DNA of 64,000 nucleotides from Phymorhynchus buccinoides (GCA_017654935.2 CM065699.1:44630233-44694232); one strand, 5' to 3'; shown: positions 46,685 to 59,619, counted from the stretch's first letter. The notes: generated from the sequence alone by a model not told the origin. Numbers and translations are program-made.

Positions 46685-48448
46685 TAAATCATGATACTTT
46701 TCAAAAATAATCAATACTCGTTGCCCAACGAAGTCTGGTCTATTCTCATACATTGATTTGAATGGAATAAAGAAAAGAAAAGTCATTGTTTAACTCTGTG
46801 AGTTACTTAATCATTGTTCTCTATCTAACAAAAAATAAAAAAAAAAAATATATATATAAAAGAAAAAAAAAACAAAAAAAAATTAAAAAAAAAAAAAAAA
46901 AAAGAGAGGAAGCAAGCTACGCGATGCGATGCCCCTTCCTTGGCTAACAAAATCCCCCTCTTGAGTCCTTGGTATCTATGTTCATAAAATCTTACTGACT
47001 TGTAACAACTGAGATAAGATCTCCAAAGTTAACTATTTTAATCATAAATCTTTGATAATATATTCAAATGTCCCACATGACCCATAGTTGGTTGAGAGGA
47101 CGTAAAATCAAAACGTCAGTCAGTCAGTCGGGGCACCAGGTCATTCATCATCATCATCTGCGGATCGACACACCTACGCTGCTGGTGTACTTGAGGAAAA
47201 AGAAAGGGAGCAACGACCAACTACTACCTTCATCTTTGATTGAACGACTGCGCTTCCGGTCTGCGGTTGCTGCCTCTGCCTTGCTGTGACTACACTTGAA
47301 CATCTCTACATTTCGGGAGCGGGCACAGCGGATGAGCTGCCGCCGAAGTGGAGTGTGGATTCTGTCCCACTCCATGTTCCTCCCTCAAGTCTTCTAACTG
47401 CCACTACTCAACTCTACTCTTCGCCAACCGTTCATCCTTCAGGGACTTTCATTCCGTGAGCATAAATAGGGCACTAGGTTTTTGTTTTTTTAATTTATTT
47501 TGATAGTTCGATGTTTTATTCGACTATCCAGCTAGGGTTGTAGGACATACTACAAAAGTAGTATTCTTAGGGCCTAGGACCTCTAGCTAGCTAGTTTTCT
47601 CTGGTTTTTCATTTTTTCCTTCCTCCACTATCTTTTTTTTTCCCGACTCTCGTCGTTCCACACTCTGTCATCCCCCCACTCGTAGGCCTTTTGTGCCGGT
47701 GGGTACGGACTTCATAGAATAGGTTCTTGATAGGTAGCTTTTCTCACTCTGATAGGGTTCTCGCCAGCCTCCTAATTTGTTGGAGGAGTTTGTGTGCGAG
47801 CAAACTAAAACTAGATTATGTAGGCCTTTAAACAATAGGAATCGTCCTCTTTGCTACGTCTTTCTCTCTATTAGAAAACCTAACTTTACACCTTCCCTTC
47901 TTTAACTCTACTTAAATTCATATCCTAAAACTACTAGGTATAATTTGATAGGATAAACCGCTAGGCCTCTCTCTTACTTAAAATATAAATTTCCCTCGTT
48001 ACCTAACTCATTGCTAGGCTGTTTTATCAGACTAATGATTAAAAGTTTTATTCCCGTAACTTAGTCCTCATTTAGGGCCGGAAAGTCTGACCTCTTTCAG
48101 ACTTCGCGTCACTCCTACTCGAGTTGGTGTTCATTGGGGGTCGGCTTATTCGACCTCCCTCTTTCTTCCGCCATCTTCGCTTCTCTTCTCTCCGTCTTTT
48201 AACTAGGTTTTACTTATAAAATAGGATTTTAACCGTGCAAAGGTCTTTGGCCTCCGGTTTTTTCTCTATTAAATTTTAAGAATCTTAGGACTTGTGACTA
48301 CCGTTTTTTTTTGGATTACATAAAGTAAAGATAGCTCCCTTTCTTGTAGTATTCTAAAAAACATAATACTAAAAGAAGTTATAAATAATTAATCTCTAAA
48401 AAACAATAAAATAACTGATAAGCTCTTGATATAACGGAAAATTTGACA
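46685..48448 (+). other. Element B 3' region and element A leader, mirror copy
   Basis: Mirror of 17491-19270. The shared 3' box is at about 47075-47115, the A-rich run at about 46838-46903 and the leader block at about 47460-47825. No host gene is seen. Confidence 0.5.
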
Positions 48449-50510
48449 ATGAGTAAACAGACCACCCCAAAGTGGGGTCCTAAATCAGATAGTTCAGAAC
48501 ATGAAGAATGGATCTTAGAATCCTCTTGTGATGAAGACTCAAATAGTGAGGGGGTGTTCTTTCACTACCCTCAGAACCTGAACGGAACACTCCTAGAAAA
48601 AGAAATATAGGTCAACGAACCCCCTCAGACCCATCTTCTCCTCTTAACGAAGGAGAAAACAAAAAGCCTAAAAACTCTATGGAAGGCAAAAGCCCATTGA
48701 GCTCGACTCCCAGACAAATTCCTCTGGATCAAGTAAAGACTAAACCACCAAACAAAAGTACAGTAGACGCTGAAATGCACTCCCTAGACAACACTCTTTG
48801 TGAAGAAGTAACTCTAGAAGATAGCGTCAAAAATCAAAACACAGAAGAAAAACTACAACAAATAGAGTCTAATGATAGAACCTCCCCAAAGCCAGTTCCA
48901 ATCTGGAAAAAACACCTAAAAAACCCAAACCAAGAACAGCCTTGTTCCTCAAATTTCCAGTCATCATGGAAGATCTAGGGACCGGCTCCTGTACATACGG
49001 GGGCTTGGGCCCTGCCACAAATGTCAAAGTTTGGAGACAGACACTAGGGCCGATCATCTCACAACGATCATTAGGCAACCACAAATGGCTAATAGGCTGT
49101 TCCTCAGCTAAACAACAGGATCAATTGCTAAAGAAAACAACTCTGGTCGGCATAAACATCAAGTGCACTAAACCAATAGCTACAACAGAGGGAGTCATAA
49201 AAGGCATTGACACAATGGTAGATCCACAAGAACTACTCCCCTACATAGATAAGGCTCACAAAATCAGTCGTCTTAATAACAAAGACGGCACTCCATCCAA
49301 AGCCATCAAAGTAACTTTTCATTCAACCACTCTGCCAAAATTTGTCACAATAGACACTGAAGACTTCATGGTGCACCCCTATGTGGCACCAGTTCGTAGA
49401 TGCCATAAGTGCTCACGTTTCGGACACCTGGCAAGTCAGTGCCACGCAAAAAAAATCACATGTCCTAGATGCTCACAAACAGATCACCTAGCCAAAGATT
49501 GTACAAGTGAAATATTCAAATGTATCAATTGTGGGGGAGCCCACTCTGCCGCCTACCAGGGCTGCCCCCAGTTTCAAATCCGTCTCAAAGCTAATAGAAT
49601 CCGTGGAGAAACATACATCACTTATGCCGAAGCTATTCGAAGAGCCAAGATAGAACAAGAAAAACAACAAGCTGAGAGAAAACAACCTCTCCCATCCCCT
49701 CCCATCGCTCTTGATACATTTTGGAGACAAGATTCTCATCCTAAAGTAATTGAAAATCCAAAAACCTATGCCTCAGTCCTCAAGCGAACAAACCAAAAAC
49801 TCATAGAAAACAAAAACAACTCTAATCAAATCTCTAGAAAAGAACAAACAAACTCAGAGGAGACAGTCATCATCCCCTCAAACTCAATTCAAAAAGAAAC
49901 TATTCGTGACGTCAAACAATCACTTCTAAAAGCCCAATCTGTTTTCCAGAAAAAAGAACAAGATAAGAAATTTGAAAAAAGTGTAGCGGAAGAAGTTGCA
50001 AGACAACTAAATGGAATCCAAACACAAATCCAAAAACAAATCCAGGACTTATCAGACAACTTGACAAAACATATGGAACGTATGACTATGACAACAAACA
50101 AACCAAGTGACACAGGATCACTAATTCAAAGCTCAAAATCTACTCAGAGTAGCCCCAGTTCAAAGGCCCAGTCCTTGGACGAAAAGCAGCTGGCAAATTT
50201 CCTGACAGGCTTTGAAAAAGCTAGAGAAACAGCTAAACCCCAACTCATTATTGAAAGTCTGACATTACTGTTCCCACTAGTAGGGCAAAAGACTCCAATT
50301 CCAGTCAATAGAGGCGGAATACTATGGAACATGGTAGAAAAAATGTGTGGCATTTCGAGCAACCCAGCTAGGAAATCGAAGTCACTGTCGGGTGTTCCCC
50401 CTCCGGCTGGGGGGGGGGGGGATCACTCCATTCTTAAACAAACTTTTAACCATATTTTAACCTCATATTTGTATATAACTCTCAAACAGAGAAAAGAAAA
50501 CAAACTATAA
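48449..50510 (+). pseudogene. Element A gag-like ORF1, mirror copy
   Basis: Mirror of 15477-17490. ATG at 48449; frameshift near 48550; a middle frame (48679-48978); frameshift near 48960; then the long zinc-knuckle frame 48942-50510. Differences from copy 1 are Q to K and V to T in the second knuckle ('HAKKITCPRCSQTDHL') and a T to I. The G homopolymer near 50410-50421 has a different length, so the C-terminus reads another frame ('DHSILKQTFNH'). This shows homopolymer errors or polymorphism between the copies. Confidence 0.85.
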
Positions 50511-50554
50511 AGAATCTCTTAAAAAAAACAGCAAAGAAATACTGACCTTGTTAT

Positions 50555-51145
50555 ATTTTACATGTTTATAAACGGCTTCTACTTGGCCCCCAACAAATGT
50601 GTATTCGTAGTATTCTCAAGAACAAGAAATACTAAACTGTTCGGTTTTTATATATGACGATGAACTTAAACAATTAAGAACAAGTTAAATTTTTAGGAGT
50701 TATTTTTAATGAAAACTCATCCTGGAACGAACACATACAACATCTAGAAAAAAATCCTAGGATATTGATTGGATTCCACTCCGTCATATCATAAAACTAA
50801 GATGTGCAAACCTATTAACTAGAATTACTGCATCTAATATCTACTCTAAGAATGAATTTAATAAATTGTTTGGTACCTCTGAATGGGGTATGCACTGGAA
50901 CCCAATCTTACTTTTGTAAATATACCACTATTTTTTTGTACCTGCGGAGAAAATTTCTCCCTAAAAACACCTAATTAACTGTGATAAACATCAAAATCAG
51001 TTCAGTACCATCAAGAGTATTCTCGAGTTGGATAAATATCCCATTTAATGAAAATACCATAATAAATAAAGGACCTAGAGATTGGTCCACCCTCATCTTA
51101 TTTGTAAAAATCCTATCTCAATCCGAGTTAGGACATTTCTCTTAA
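50555..51145 (+). pseudogene. Element A ORF2 remnant, mirror copy
   Basis: Mirror of 14796-15390 with the same pieces ('INGFYLAPNK', 'DIDWIPLRHIIKL', 'CTCGENFSL') and the same deletion of RNase H. It ends at the TAA at 51143-51145. Confidence 0.7.
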
Positions 51146-52811
51146 ACTTTTATGTTTGTTTTACGGATAAGTATTTTAAAAATGTAAATCTAGGACCGAT
51201 TCAGATCCTCTTCTTTTTAAAGCAATGTAAATAGGGATCCTGATATGGAACCATGTCACGAAGGCATCCAAAATCGGATCATTTTATTAATAAAAGACTA
51301 TGTAAATATTTTAACAAACTAAAGGCCTATTTTCGATTTTTATTTAAATGTTATCTTTTAACCGTGGCCCTGGAAATTTTAACCCGAAGGGAGCAAGCGC
51401 TTAACTGACTTTATGCATCGGAGGCATAGTATAAAATTAAGACTTATTGACGAAATAAAAAAAAATAACATCTCGATAAGAAATTTCTCTAAGTCTCGTC
51501 CCATTAACTTTTAACTTTAAAATTTTACTTATAGGTTCTCTCTTTTTTACACAAAAATTTTGAAATAATGTCCCATATGGGCTTTTTAAGTCTAAAGAGG
51601 ACGTAAAAACAGAAAACGCGTTGGGGCACCAATCTAAAGAAGGAGCCCCAGACAAAACAAAAGGACCACCAGCACAATACATACTCTTCCTATCGATTTA
51701 TCTTTAAATTAGATTTTATGTAGAAAAAATATCTTTACCTAGTTTTAACTTTATTATTATGTTAGAAGATAGAGCACAAAAGGGCTCAATATCATATGAA
51801 AATTTACTAGATTAATCTGGATTTTAAATGTGATCAAAACAAGTTTAAACTGTGTTTATCTGAAAACTTTTTAGAGGTCTCAAATAGTATTAAATTTTAA
51901 TGTATTTCTTCAAAATACAATTTAGTTTTAGTTTTACTATCTATTTAGACTTTATTTTATAAAAATTTTACATTGTGTCTGAAGAGGAAAAGGTTTCACC
52001 TATTTGATAGAAGAAATATCCTAAATTTTTTAAAGACTTATACTAGACTAGTTTAGTTGTGTTGTTGGGCTCGCACACAAACTCCTCCAACGATTTAGGA
52101 GGCTGGCAAGAACAGAACAACCCTAAAGAAGAAAGAACTACCCTACAGAACCTAAACTTTGACGACCGTACCCACCGGCAAAAAGCCTACGAGTGGGGGG
52201 TTTGGACAGACCGACGAGAACGACATGAAAAAGTCGAAAAAAAAGATAGTGAGGAAAGTTTTCAAAAGTGAAAAAATCAGAAAAAAAAGCTAGCTGGCTA
52301 AGGTCCTAGTCCCTAACCCAAGGAGTCCTGCTGTGCGAAGGCTCGGGTGGCCAGCGCAGTCCTCCAAGGGATACCACTTTTGTGATATGTCCTAGCACCC
52401 TAACACTATAAGCAGCCGAATAAAACATCGAAGCTGCTAAAACAAATGAAAAAAACAAAACCTTAGTGCCCTATTGATGCTTACAAAGGAAAGTTCCAAC
52501 GACGTGTTGAGGAGCAGAAGGAGACGTCGTTGGTGGAGGCAGAGGTGGAAAGAAGGGTGATCCCAAGTCCTCCTCAGACTCCAACGTAGAACATCAACCA
52601 TGGAATGAGCGTCATGGGATGTCTCATCTCTCGTACGGCGGTGCTGGCAGAAGGGGTCCAAAGGGGGGGCACAGCTGTGTCAGGCTGTGTACCTTCGTCA
52701 GGAAACCGCCGTACTGTGGTGAAAAGCTGCTGTCAAATCAAGCCCAGCGTAGCGTCGTGTGTCTCAGCTCGCAACCTCTCTGCTCGGCTGTCGGATGCTG
52801 AATGAAAAAAA
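51146..52811 (+). other. Element A 3' UTR and inverted leader block, mirror copy
   Basis: Mirror of 13158-14795. The shared 3' box is near 51570-51610. The inverted leader-like block is at about 52050-52490 and runs on the minus strand. The right end is GAATGAAAAAAA, followed by the 12-bp duplication. Confidence 0.55.
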
Positions 52812-52862
52812 GAAAAATATCAGCGTGTTTCGATTTTTTAAATACACGCTATTTTCACGCTC
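52812..52862 (+). repeat. Satellite half-monomer with 12-bp duplication, mirror copy
   Basis: GAAAAATATCAG at 52812-52823, followed by the rest of a satellite half-monomer, up to the CR1-like LINE. Mirror of 13107-13157. Confidence 0.8.
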
Positions 52863-53862
52863 TCCACTCTCTACTTCAACTGGTGTGCCTCAGGGTACTG
52901 TTCTTCTCTCCTGTTCTTTTTACCTTGTATACCAACAACTGTAGAGGTACTGAGGAATGTTCCTATCATAAAATATTCAGACGATTCGGCCATACAAGAC
53001 CTTTCAAATTCCGAGTCTCACTACTTTAGTCAAGTTGCGAAATTCTGTCTGTGGTGTAAAGAAAACTTATCTGGACCTCAATGTGCTCAAAAACAAAAGA
53101 AATGTTAATAGACTTTAGGAAAAGATCCACCCCCTGTTCCATTGGGGATGGTGAAACAGTGGAAAGAGTTTCAGAATACAAATACTTAGGTACCATTTTG
53201 GACGACAAACTGACTTTCGACAAGAACACACAGAACATACATAAGAAATGTTAATCAAGATTGCTTATTTTGCACAGACTGAGAAACATTGGTGTTAACT
53301 CAAACATTTTGCATACTTACTATAGTAGCTGCATTGAGTCTGTGCTTACTGTTTCCTTTATGTGTTGGTTTGGAAGTCTGTGTTTGAAGAACAAGCATGT
53401 GTTGGATGATGTGGTGAATGTGTGTAGTAAAGTGTGTTGGAAAGAGAGAGATGGGTTTGAATGAGATGTACGAAAGACGAACCAAGCATAAAGCCAGGAA
53501 GATTGTAAATGACACCTCCCATGTTTTGAACAAACATTACGAACTATTACCTTCTGGACGTCGCTACAAAACTTTTAGTCAACTCCAGGGCACAGAAATC
53601 CTTCATCCCCAGATCCATCCACCTCCTAAACTCATGATCCTTTTAGGTTTAAATGTGTGTTCATCGAGTTAAAAGAAACTATGCATGCTTATCCTTAGAC
53701 GTGTATGTATCCACATATAATGTGTATCTTTTAGTGTGTATTATGTGTAACTTTTGCTCCTATTCATGCATGCTGAATGTCAATGTCTTTGATATTCTGG
53801 CACCTGAACAAAATTTCTCCTTGGGAAATAATAAAGTGAATTTGATTTGATTTGATTTGATT
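52863..53862 (+). mobile_element. 5'-truncated CR1/Rex-like LINE, mirror copy
   Basis: Mirror of 12116-13106 with the same truncation point, RT tail motifs and (GATTT)n tail at 53840-53862. Small indels relative to copy 1 break the frames further, for example after 'TSTGVPQGTV'. Confidence 0.8.
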
Positions 53863-56482
53863 CCCCATGGCAATACGGCACTATACTAGTAAAAAGTGAA
53901 ACGCTATTTTCACTCTTTCCAAATAGCAATACAGCACCATACTAGTAATGATATTACTAGTATGCAACCGAACTGTCATGAGGGAAAGTGGAAAATATTA
54001 GCGTGTATTTCGATTTTTAAAATACACGCTATTTTCATTCTTTCCAGCATGGCAATACGGTACTATACTAGTAAGGATATTACTAGTATGCAACTGAACT
54101 GTCATGGGGGGGAAAGTGAAAAATATTAGCGTGTATTTTGATTTTTAAAATACACGCTATTTTCACTCTTTCCCCATGGCAATTGGGCACTATACTAGTA
54201 AGGATATTACTAGTATACAACTGAACTAGCATGGGAAAAAATTACAAAAACTATTAGGGTGTATTTTTCGACTTTTTTAAAATACCACGCTATTTTCAGT
54301 CTTTCCCCATGGCAATACAGTACTATACTAGTAAGGATATTACTAGTATGCAACTGAACTGTCATGGGGAAAAAGTGAAAAATATTAGCTTGCATTTCGA
54401 TTTTTAAAATACACGCTATTTTCACTCTTTCCCCATGGCAATACGGCACTATACTAATAACGATATTAATAGCCTGCAACTGAACTGTCATGGGGAAAAA
54501 AGTGAAAAATATTAGCGTGTATTTCGATTTTTAAAATACACGCTATTTTCACTCTTTCCCCATGGCATTACGGCACTATACTAGTAAGGATATTACTAGC
54601 ATACAACTGAACTGTCTTGGGGAAAAAAGTGAAAAATATTAGCGAGTATTTCGATTTTTAATATTAAAATACACGCTATTTTCACTCTTCCCCCCATGGC
54701 AATACGGCACTATACTAATAACGATATTACTAGTATGCAACTGAACTAACATGGGGAAAAAGTGAAAAATATTATAGTGTATTTCGATTTTTAAAATACA
54801 CGCTATTTTCACTCTTTTCCCATGACAATACAGCACTATACTAGTAAGGATATTACTAGTATGCAACTGAACTGTCATGGGCAAAAAGTTAAAAATATTA
54901 GAGGGTATTTCGACTTTTAAAATACACGTTATTTTCACTCTTTCCCCATAGCAATACAGCACTATACTAGTAATGATATTACTAGTATGCAACTGAACTG
55001 TCAGGGGGGGGGGGGGGGGAGTGAAAAATATTACCGTGTATTTGGATTATTAAAATACAGGCTATTTTCACGCTTTTCCATGGGAATACGGCATTATACT
55101 AGTAATGATATTAACTAGTATGCACTGAACTTTCATGGGGGAAAAGTGAAAAATATTGGCTTGTAATTCGATTTTTAAAATACACGCTCTTTTCACTCTT
55201 TCCCCATGGCAATACGGTACTATACTAGTAAGGATAATTATTACTAGCATGCAACTGAACTGTCATGGGGAAAAGGGTGTATTTCGATTTTTCGATTTTT
55301 CAAATACACGCTATTTTCCACGCTTTCCCCATGGCAATACGGCACTATACTAGTAACGATATTACTAGTATACAACTGAACTGTCATGGGGAAAAAGTGA
55401 AAAATATTAGCGTGTATTTCGATTTTTAAAATGAAAATACACGCTATTTTCACTCTTTCCCCATGGCAATACGGCACTATACTAGTAAGGATATTACTAG
55501 TATGCAACTGAACTGTCATGGGGGAAAGTGAAAAATATTAGCGTGTTTCGATTTTTTAAATACACGCTATTTTCACGCTTTCCCCCATGGCAATACAGCA
55601 CTATACTAGTAAGGATATTACTAGTATGCAACTGAACTGTCATGGGGAAAAAGTGAAAAATATTAGCGTGTATTTCGATTTTTAAAATACACGCTATTTT
55701 CACTCTTTCCCCATGGCAATATGGCACTATACTAGTAAGGATATTACTAGTATGCAACTGAACTGTCATGGGGGAGGGGGGGGGGGAGTGAAAAATATTA
55801 GCGTGTATTTCGACTTTTAAAATACACGCTATTTTCACTCTTTCCATATAGCAATACAGCACTATACTAGTAATGATATTACTAGTATGCAACTGAACTG
55901 TCAGGGGGGGGGGGGGGGGGAGAGGATAAAATATTAGCGTGTATTTCGATTATTAAAATACACGCTATTTTCACGCTTTTCCATGGGAATACGGCATTAT
56001 ACTAGTAAGGATATTACTAGTATGCAACTGAACTGTCATGGGAAAAAAGTGAAAAATATTAGCGTGTATTTCGATTTTTAAAATACACGCTTTTTTCACT
56101 CTTTCCCCATGGCAATACGGTACTATACTAGTAAGGACAATTATTACTAGTATGCAACTGAACTGTCATGGGGGGAAGTGAAAAATATTAGCGTGTTTCG
56201 ATTTTTGAAATACACGCTATTTTCACGCTTTCCCCATCTATAGTAGTAAGGATATTACTAGCATGAAACGAAAACTGTCATGGGAAGAAAAGTGAAAACT
56301 ATTAGGCTGTATTTCGATTTTTAAATTACACGCTATTTTCACGCTTTCCCCATGGCAATACGGCACTGTACTAGTAAGGATATTACTAGCATGCAACTGA
56401 ACTGTAATGGGAAAAAAGTGAAAAATATTAGCTTGTTTTTCGATTTTTAAAATACACGCTATTGTCACTCTTTCCCCATAGT
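53863..56482 (+). repeat. Foldback satellite, + orientation, mirror of 9513-12115
   Basis: About 21 monomers with nearly the same order as 9513-12115 reversed. G-runs at 55003-55020, 55773-55787 and 55902-55921 match C-runs in the other copy. It ends in a degenerate half-monomer next to the shared flank. Confidence 0.9.
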
Positions 56483-56670
56483 CATTCAGAGAGTCCACGC
56501 CTTGCAGGCAGCATGGTCACTCTCTCTCTCAGTTTTTTGTGATAGTGTTGTTCATAGACTGTGTAGTGTGGTGAAGGTTGTAAGAGTGCAGCATGATGGA
56601 GTGGAGCATGCATTGGTGTGTGTTTTGTGCCATACTGCCACCAGCTGTACTGGTTATTTGGATTTCTTTT
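56483..56670 (-). other. Non-satellite flank, mirror of 9312-9512
   Basis: Reverse complement of the flank at 9312-9512, running into the third gap. A handful of substitutions separate the copies. Unrecognised. Confidence 0.5.
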
Positions 56671-57170
56671 NNNNNNNNNNNNNNNNNNNNNNNNNNNNNN
56701 NNNNNNNNNNNNNNNNNNNNNNNNNNNNNNNNNNNNNNNNNNNNNNNNNNNNNNNNNNNNNNNNNNNNNNNNNNNNNNNNNNNNNNNNNNNNNNNNNNNN
56801 NNNNNNNNNNNNNNNNNNNNNNNNNNNNNNNNNNNNNNNNNNNNNNNNNNNNNNNNNNNNNNNNNNNNNNNNNNNNNNNNNNNNNNNNNNNNNNNNNNNN
56901 NNNNNNNNNNNNNNNNNNNNNNNNNNNNNNNNNNNNNNNNNNNNNNNNNNNNNNNNNNNNNNNNNNNNNNNNNNNNNNNNNNNNNNNNNNNNNNNNNNNN
57001 NNNNNNNNNNNNNNNNNNNNNNNNNNNNNNNNNNNNNNNNNNNNNNNNNNNNNNNNNNNNNNNNNNNNNNNNNNNNNNNNNNNNNNNNNNNNNNNNNNNN
57101 NNNNNNNNNNNNNNNNNNNNNNNNNNNNNNNNNNNNNNNNNNNNNNNNNNNNNNNNNNNNNNNNNNNNNN
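56671..57170. other. Scaffold gap of 500 N
   Basis: Exactly 500 N, separating the mirror region from unrelated sequence on the right. Confidence 0.99.
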
Positions 57171-57434
57171 TCTCTCCCCTCTCACGATATAGAGTGATGT
57201 ACATCCTTATCCCTTTCATCTCCCCCCCTCTCTCCTTCTCCTTTTCTCTCCCTTCCACCTTCACCCTCCCCTATATGTACTAACTACTTTTTTCAGCTAC
57301 GCCGCCAAAGCGCAGCGACCTCTTCCTCCCCTCGGTCTAAGCTTCGGTGTGAGCCTTGTTGTGTTCCGCGCGGCATCGCGTCGGCGGCCGACTGAGCCCC
57401 CCCCCACGCTCTTGTTCCCAGGCCCTGAACCCCC

Positions 57435-57479
<45 letters not shown>

Positions 57480-58437
57480 TACATTTTCGGTTAATGTATT
57501 TTTTCCGTTCTGGCTTTTCTTACCACATACATTAAAGCTGTATTTAGGAACAATTTCACACAAATTAATCTTTTGGAATACTAACCCAAACCCTAAACCC
57601 TTCCCCACCCCCCACCCATAAGACGAAAACGCAACGACCATAACGGTGACAAAATCGCGGCTCTGTACGTGTGTGCCTACATCTCCTCCCATTAATAAAA
57701 CTTTTAGATCTACGTAGGCTGTAATACCAAGGTCAAAACGTGGCACATTTCCTCTACTAGGCCTCTAAGTTTGTAAAGTTTAGATCAATAGATCTTGAGA
57801 AGCAATAGACTAGATCTAGCAGGCATCATTCATGAAACAATTTGATACAATCGTGACAATGCCATTTACGTAAAAATGTTTTGTGTATAACGTGTAATCA
57901 AAAGCAAAATATGTGTTGCCATACATACTAGCACATCACTTAATACTTTTATTTTGTTTGACTTAAGGTTTGTGTGTCCTCCTCTTTGTTTATGTAGGTT
58001 TGTAAGCCTAAATCTTGGCTTCAAGCAAAACATTCCAGCATGTTGTCGTCTGCAAAACTTGTAGCAGGAAATGATGAGAAACCCTCTACTGCGCATGCGT
58101 TATGTACGAAACTATTCAGAATATTTCGTTCCAAAAAATTGTAGGTTACTATCTAGTAGATTGAAAGTAGGTTCTCATGCAACGGAGGTTCTTACAATGC
58201 ATCGTAATTAACTACGTACGGAGTTACAACGCGTAGTAAATTACAATATTTAGTTACGGCTCATGCAATAGACGGCTGGTGAGGTTCACTCTCAGAGTGT
58301 CAGAAACACTTAACATGTTGTGTTTGATGTTCTTAATATTGCTGACATCACAGGCTCTGTATCAGTGTATGTATAATCTTAATCTGATACTCTTAATATG
58401 TTAGTTACTGATATTATAGATCATTATGTCCTAACTA
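57171..58437. other. Intergenic stretch with poly-C tract
   Basis: A pyrimidine-rich start (57171-57290), a short GC-rich patch (57300-57400) and a C homopolymer of about 43 bases at 57437-57479, then unremarkable AT-rich DNA. Glycine- or proline-rich frames across the C-run are artefacts. No gene recognised. Confidence 0.6.
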
Positions 58438-58655
58438 GGGGAAGACGGGGTAAAAAGCGCATGGGCGGGTAAGAAGCCCACCCCAATTATCTCATGAAAT
58501 TAAGCAAATTTCAGTCATTTTGCCCATGAGACGAGCGTTAATGTTTAGCATTCGTCTCATGGACATGGGCAAATTTGACTGAAATTTTCTTTATTTCATG
58601 AGATAATTGGGGTGGGCTTCTTACCCGCCCATGCGCTTTTTACCCCGTCTTCCCC
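58438..58655 (+). mobile_element. 218-bp foldback MITE, TA target duplication
   Basis: Starts GGGGAAGACGGGGTAAAAAG and ends with its exact complement. The inverted arms extend over most of the element around a short centre. It is flanked by TA at 58436-58437 and 58656-58657. A TA duplication suggests mobilisation by a Tc1/mariner-type transposase. No coding capacity. Confidence 0.9.
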
Positions 58656-58771
58656 TAGTCTTTGATCTTATAATTAATCCTGGATGTGATAATTAATCTT
58701 GGATTTGATTATTAATATTGGTTGGAGTAACTTGCTGCTGGATGGTACTGGTATTTGGTCAAGTGGATGAT

Positions 58772-58773
<2 letters not shown>

Positions 58774-58809
<36 letters not shown>

Positions 58810-58853
58810 CGCGCGCGCGCGCGCGCGTGTGTGTGTGCATGTGTGTGTGTGTG
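58774..58853 (+). repeat. GT/GC microsatellite
   Basis: (GT)n, then alternating GC (about 58806-58828), then (GT)n. It lies just upstream of a LINE relic. Confidence 0.95.
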
Positions 58854-58869
58854 CCCTCTTCTCCGTTCT

Positions 58870-59397
58870 TTGCACTGGCTTCCTGTCGCAGACAGAATTG
58901 AGTATAAATTAAACACCCTTTGCTATAAATCTATCCATAAAGCTGCTCCATCTTAGGGGAAGACGGGGTAAAAAGCGCATGGGCGGGTAAGAAGCCCACC
59001 GCAATTATCTCATGAAATAAAGAATATTTCATTCAAATTTGCCCATGAGACGAATGCTAAACATTAACGATCGTCTCATGGGCAAAATGAGACTGAAATT
59101 TGCTTCATTTCATGAGATAATTGGGGTGGGCTTCTTACCCGCCCATGCGCTTTTTACCCCGTCTTCCCCTACCTCTGCGACAATATTTCCATCTATACGC
59201 CAGCTCGCAATTTACGTTCAGTTTCTGACACGCTTTCTCTCCAGATCCCTAGGTATAAGCTTTCAACTGTTGGTCGGCGCTCTTTTGCTGTCTCAGGACC
59301 GACATCTTGGGACAAACTTCCTCTTTCCCTCCGTCAGCGACCGACCCTCTCAGCCTTCAAATCTAACCTCAAAACTCACCTGTTCCCCCGTGATTGA
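58870..59397 (+). pseudogene. LINE ORF2 C-terminus interrupted by a MITE
   Basis: The frame 'LHWLPVADRIEYKLNTLCYK' to 'IHKAAPS' stops at the MITE. It resumes after it as 'YLCDNISIYTPARNLRS', 'PRYKLSTVGRRSFAVSGPTS' and 'FKSNLKTHLFPRD', with TGA at 59395-59397. Removing the MITE and one TA joins the two halves in frame. It is a CR1/L2-type ORF2 tail like the one at 2-208, but a different copy. Only the last ~100 codons are seen. Confidence 0.85.
58956..59169 (-). mobile_element. Second 214-bp MITE, inserted in a LINE relic
   Basis: Same family as 58438-58655, with identical terminal sequence. The asymmetric centre is inverted (CGAATGCTAAACATTAACG here against its complement in the first copy), so it lies in the opposite orientation. 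TA duplications are at 58954-58955 and 59170-59171. Confidence 0.9.
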
Positions 59398-59580
59398 GGC
59401 TCCACTCTCTTTCTCTTCTCTCTCTCTTGCCTTTAGGTCTGTTTCTGCTGTCTACCATTTATGTCAAACGTGTGTGGCTCGCTTTGTATTGCATTTTTGT
59501 TTGAATGCGTTATGAATGCTAACGTGTGTGTGCGCTTTGATTTGATTTATATCAAGATTCAGCGCCGTATAAATACCGTA

Positions 59581-59619
<39 letters not shown>

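Larger units (their letters stand above)
37756..52811 (-). mobile_element. 15-kb composite of retroelement modules, mirror copy 2
   Basis: Reverse complement of 13158-28178 with the same module order and breaks, 15,056 bp long. It is flanked by GAAAAATATCAG at 37744-37755 and 52812-52823. Over B, C and D the coordinates mirror with an almost constant sum (65,955-65,956), so large indels are absent there. Elsewhere small indels change the sum to about 65,939-65,969. This is either a second copy or, more likely, the second haplotype. Confidence 0.75.

Noticed and set aside
57297..57746. Glycine/proline-rich proteins across the poly-C tract
   Set aside because: They depend on a C homopolymer and show no other support.
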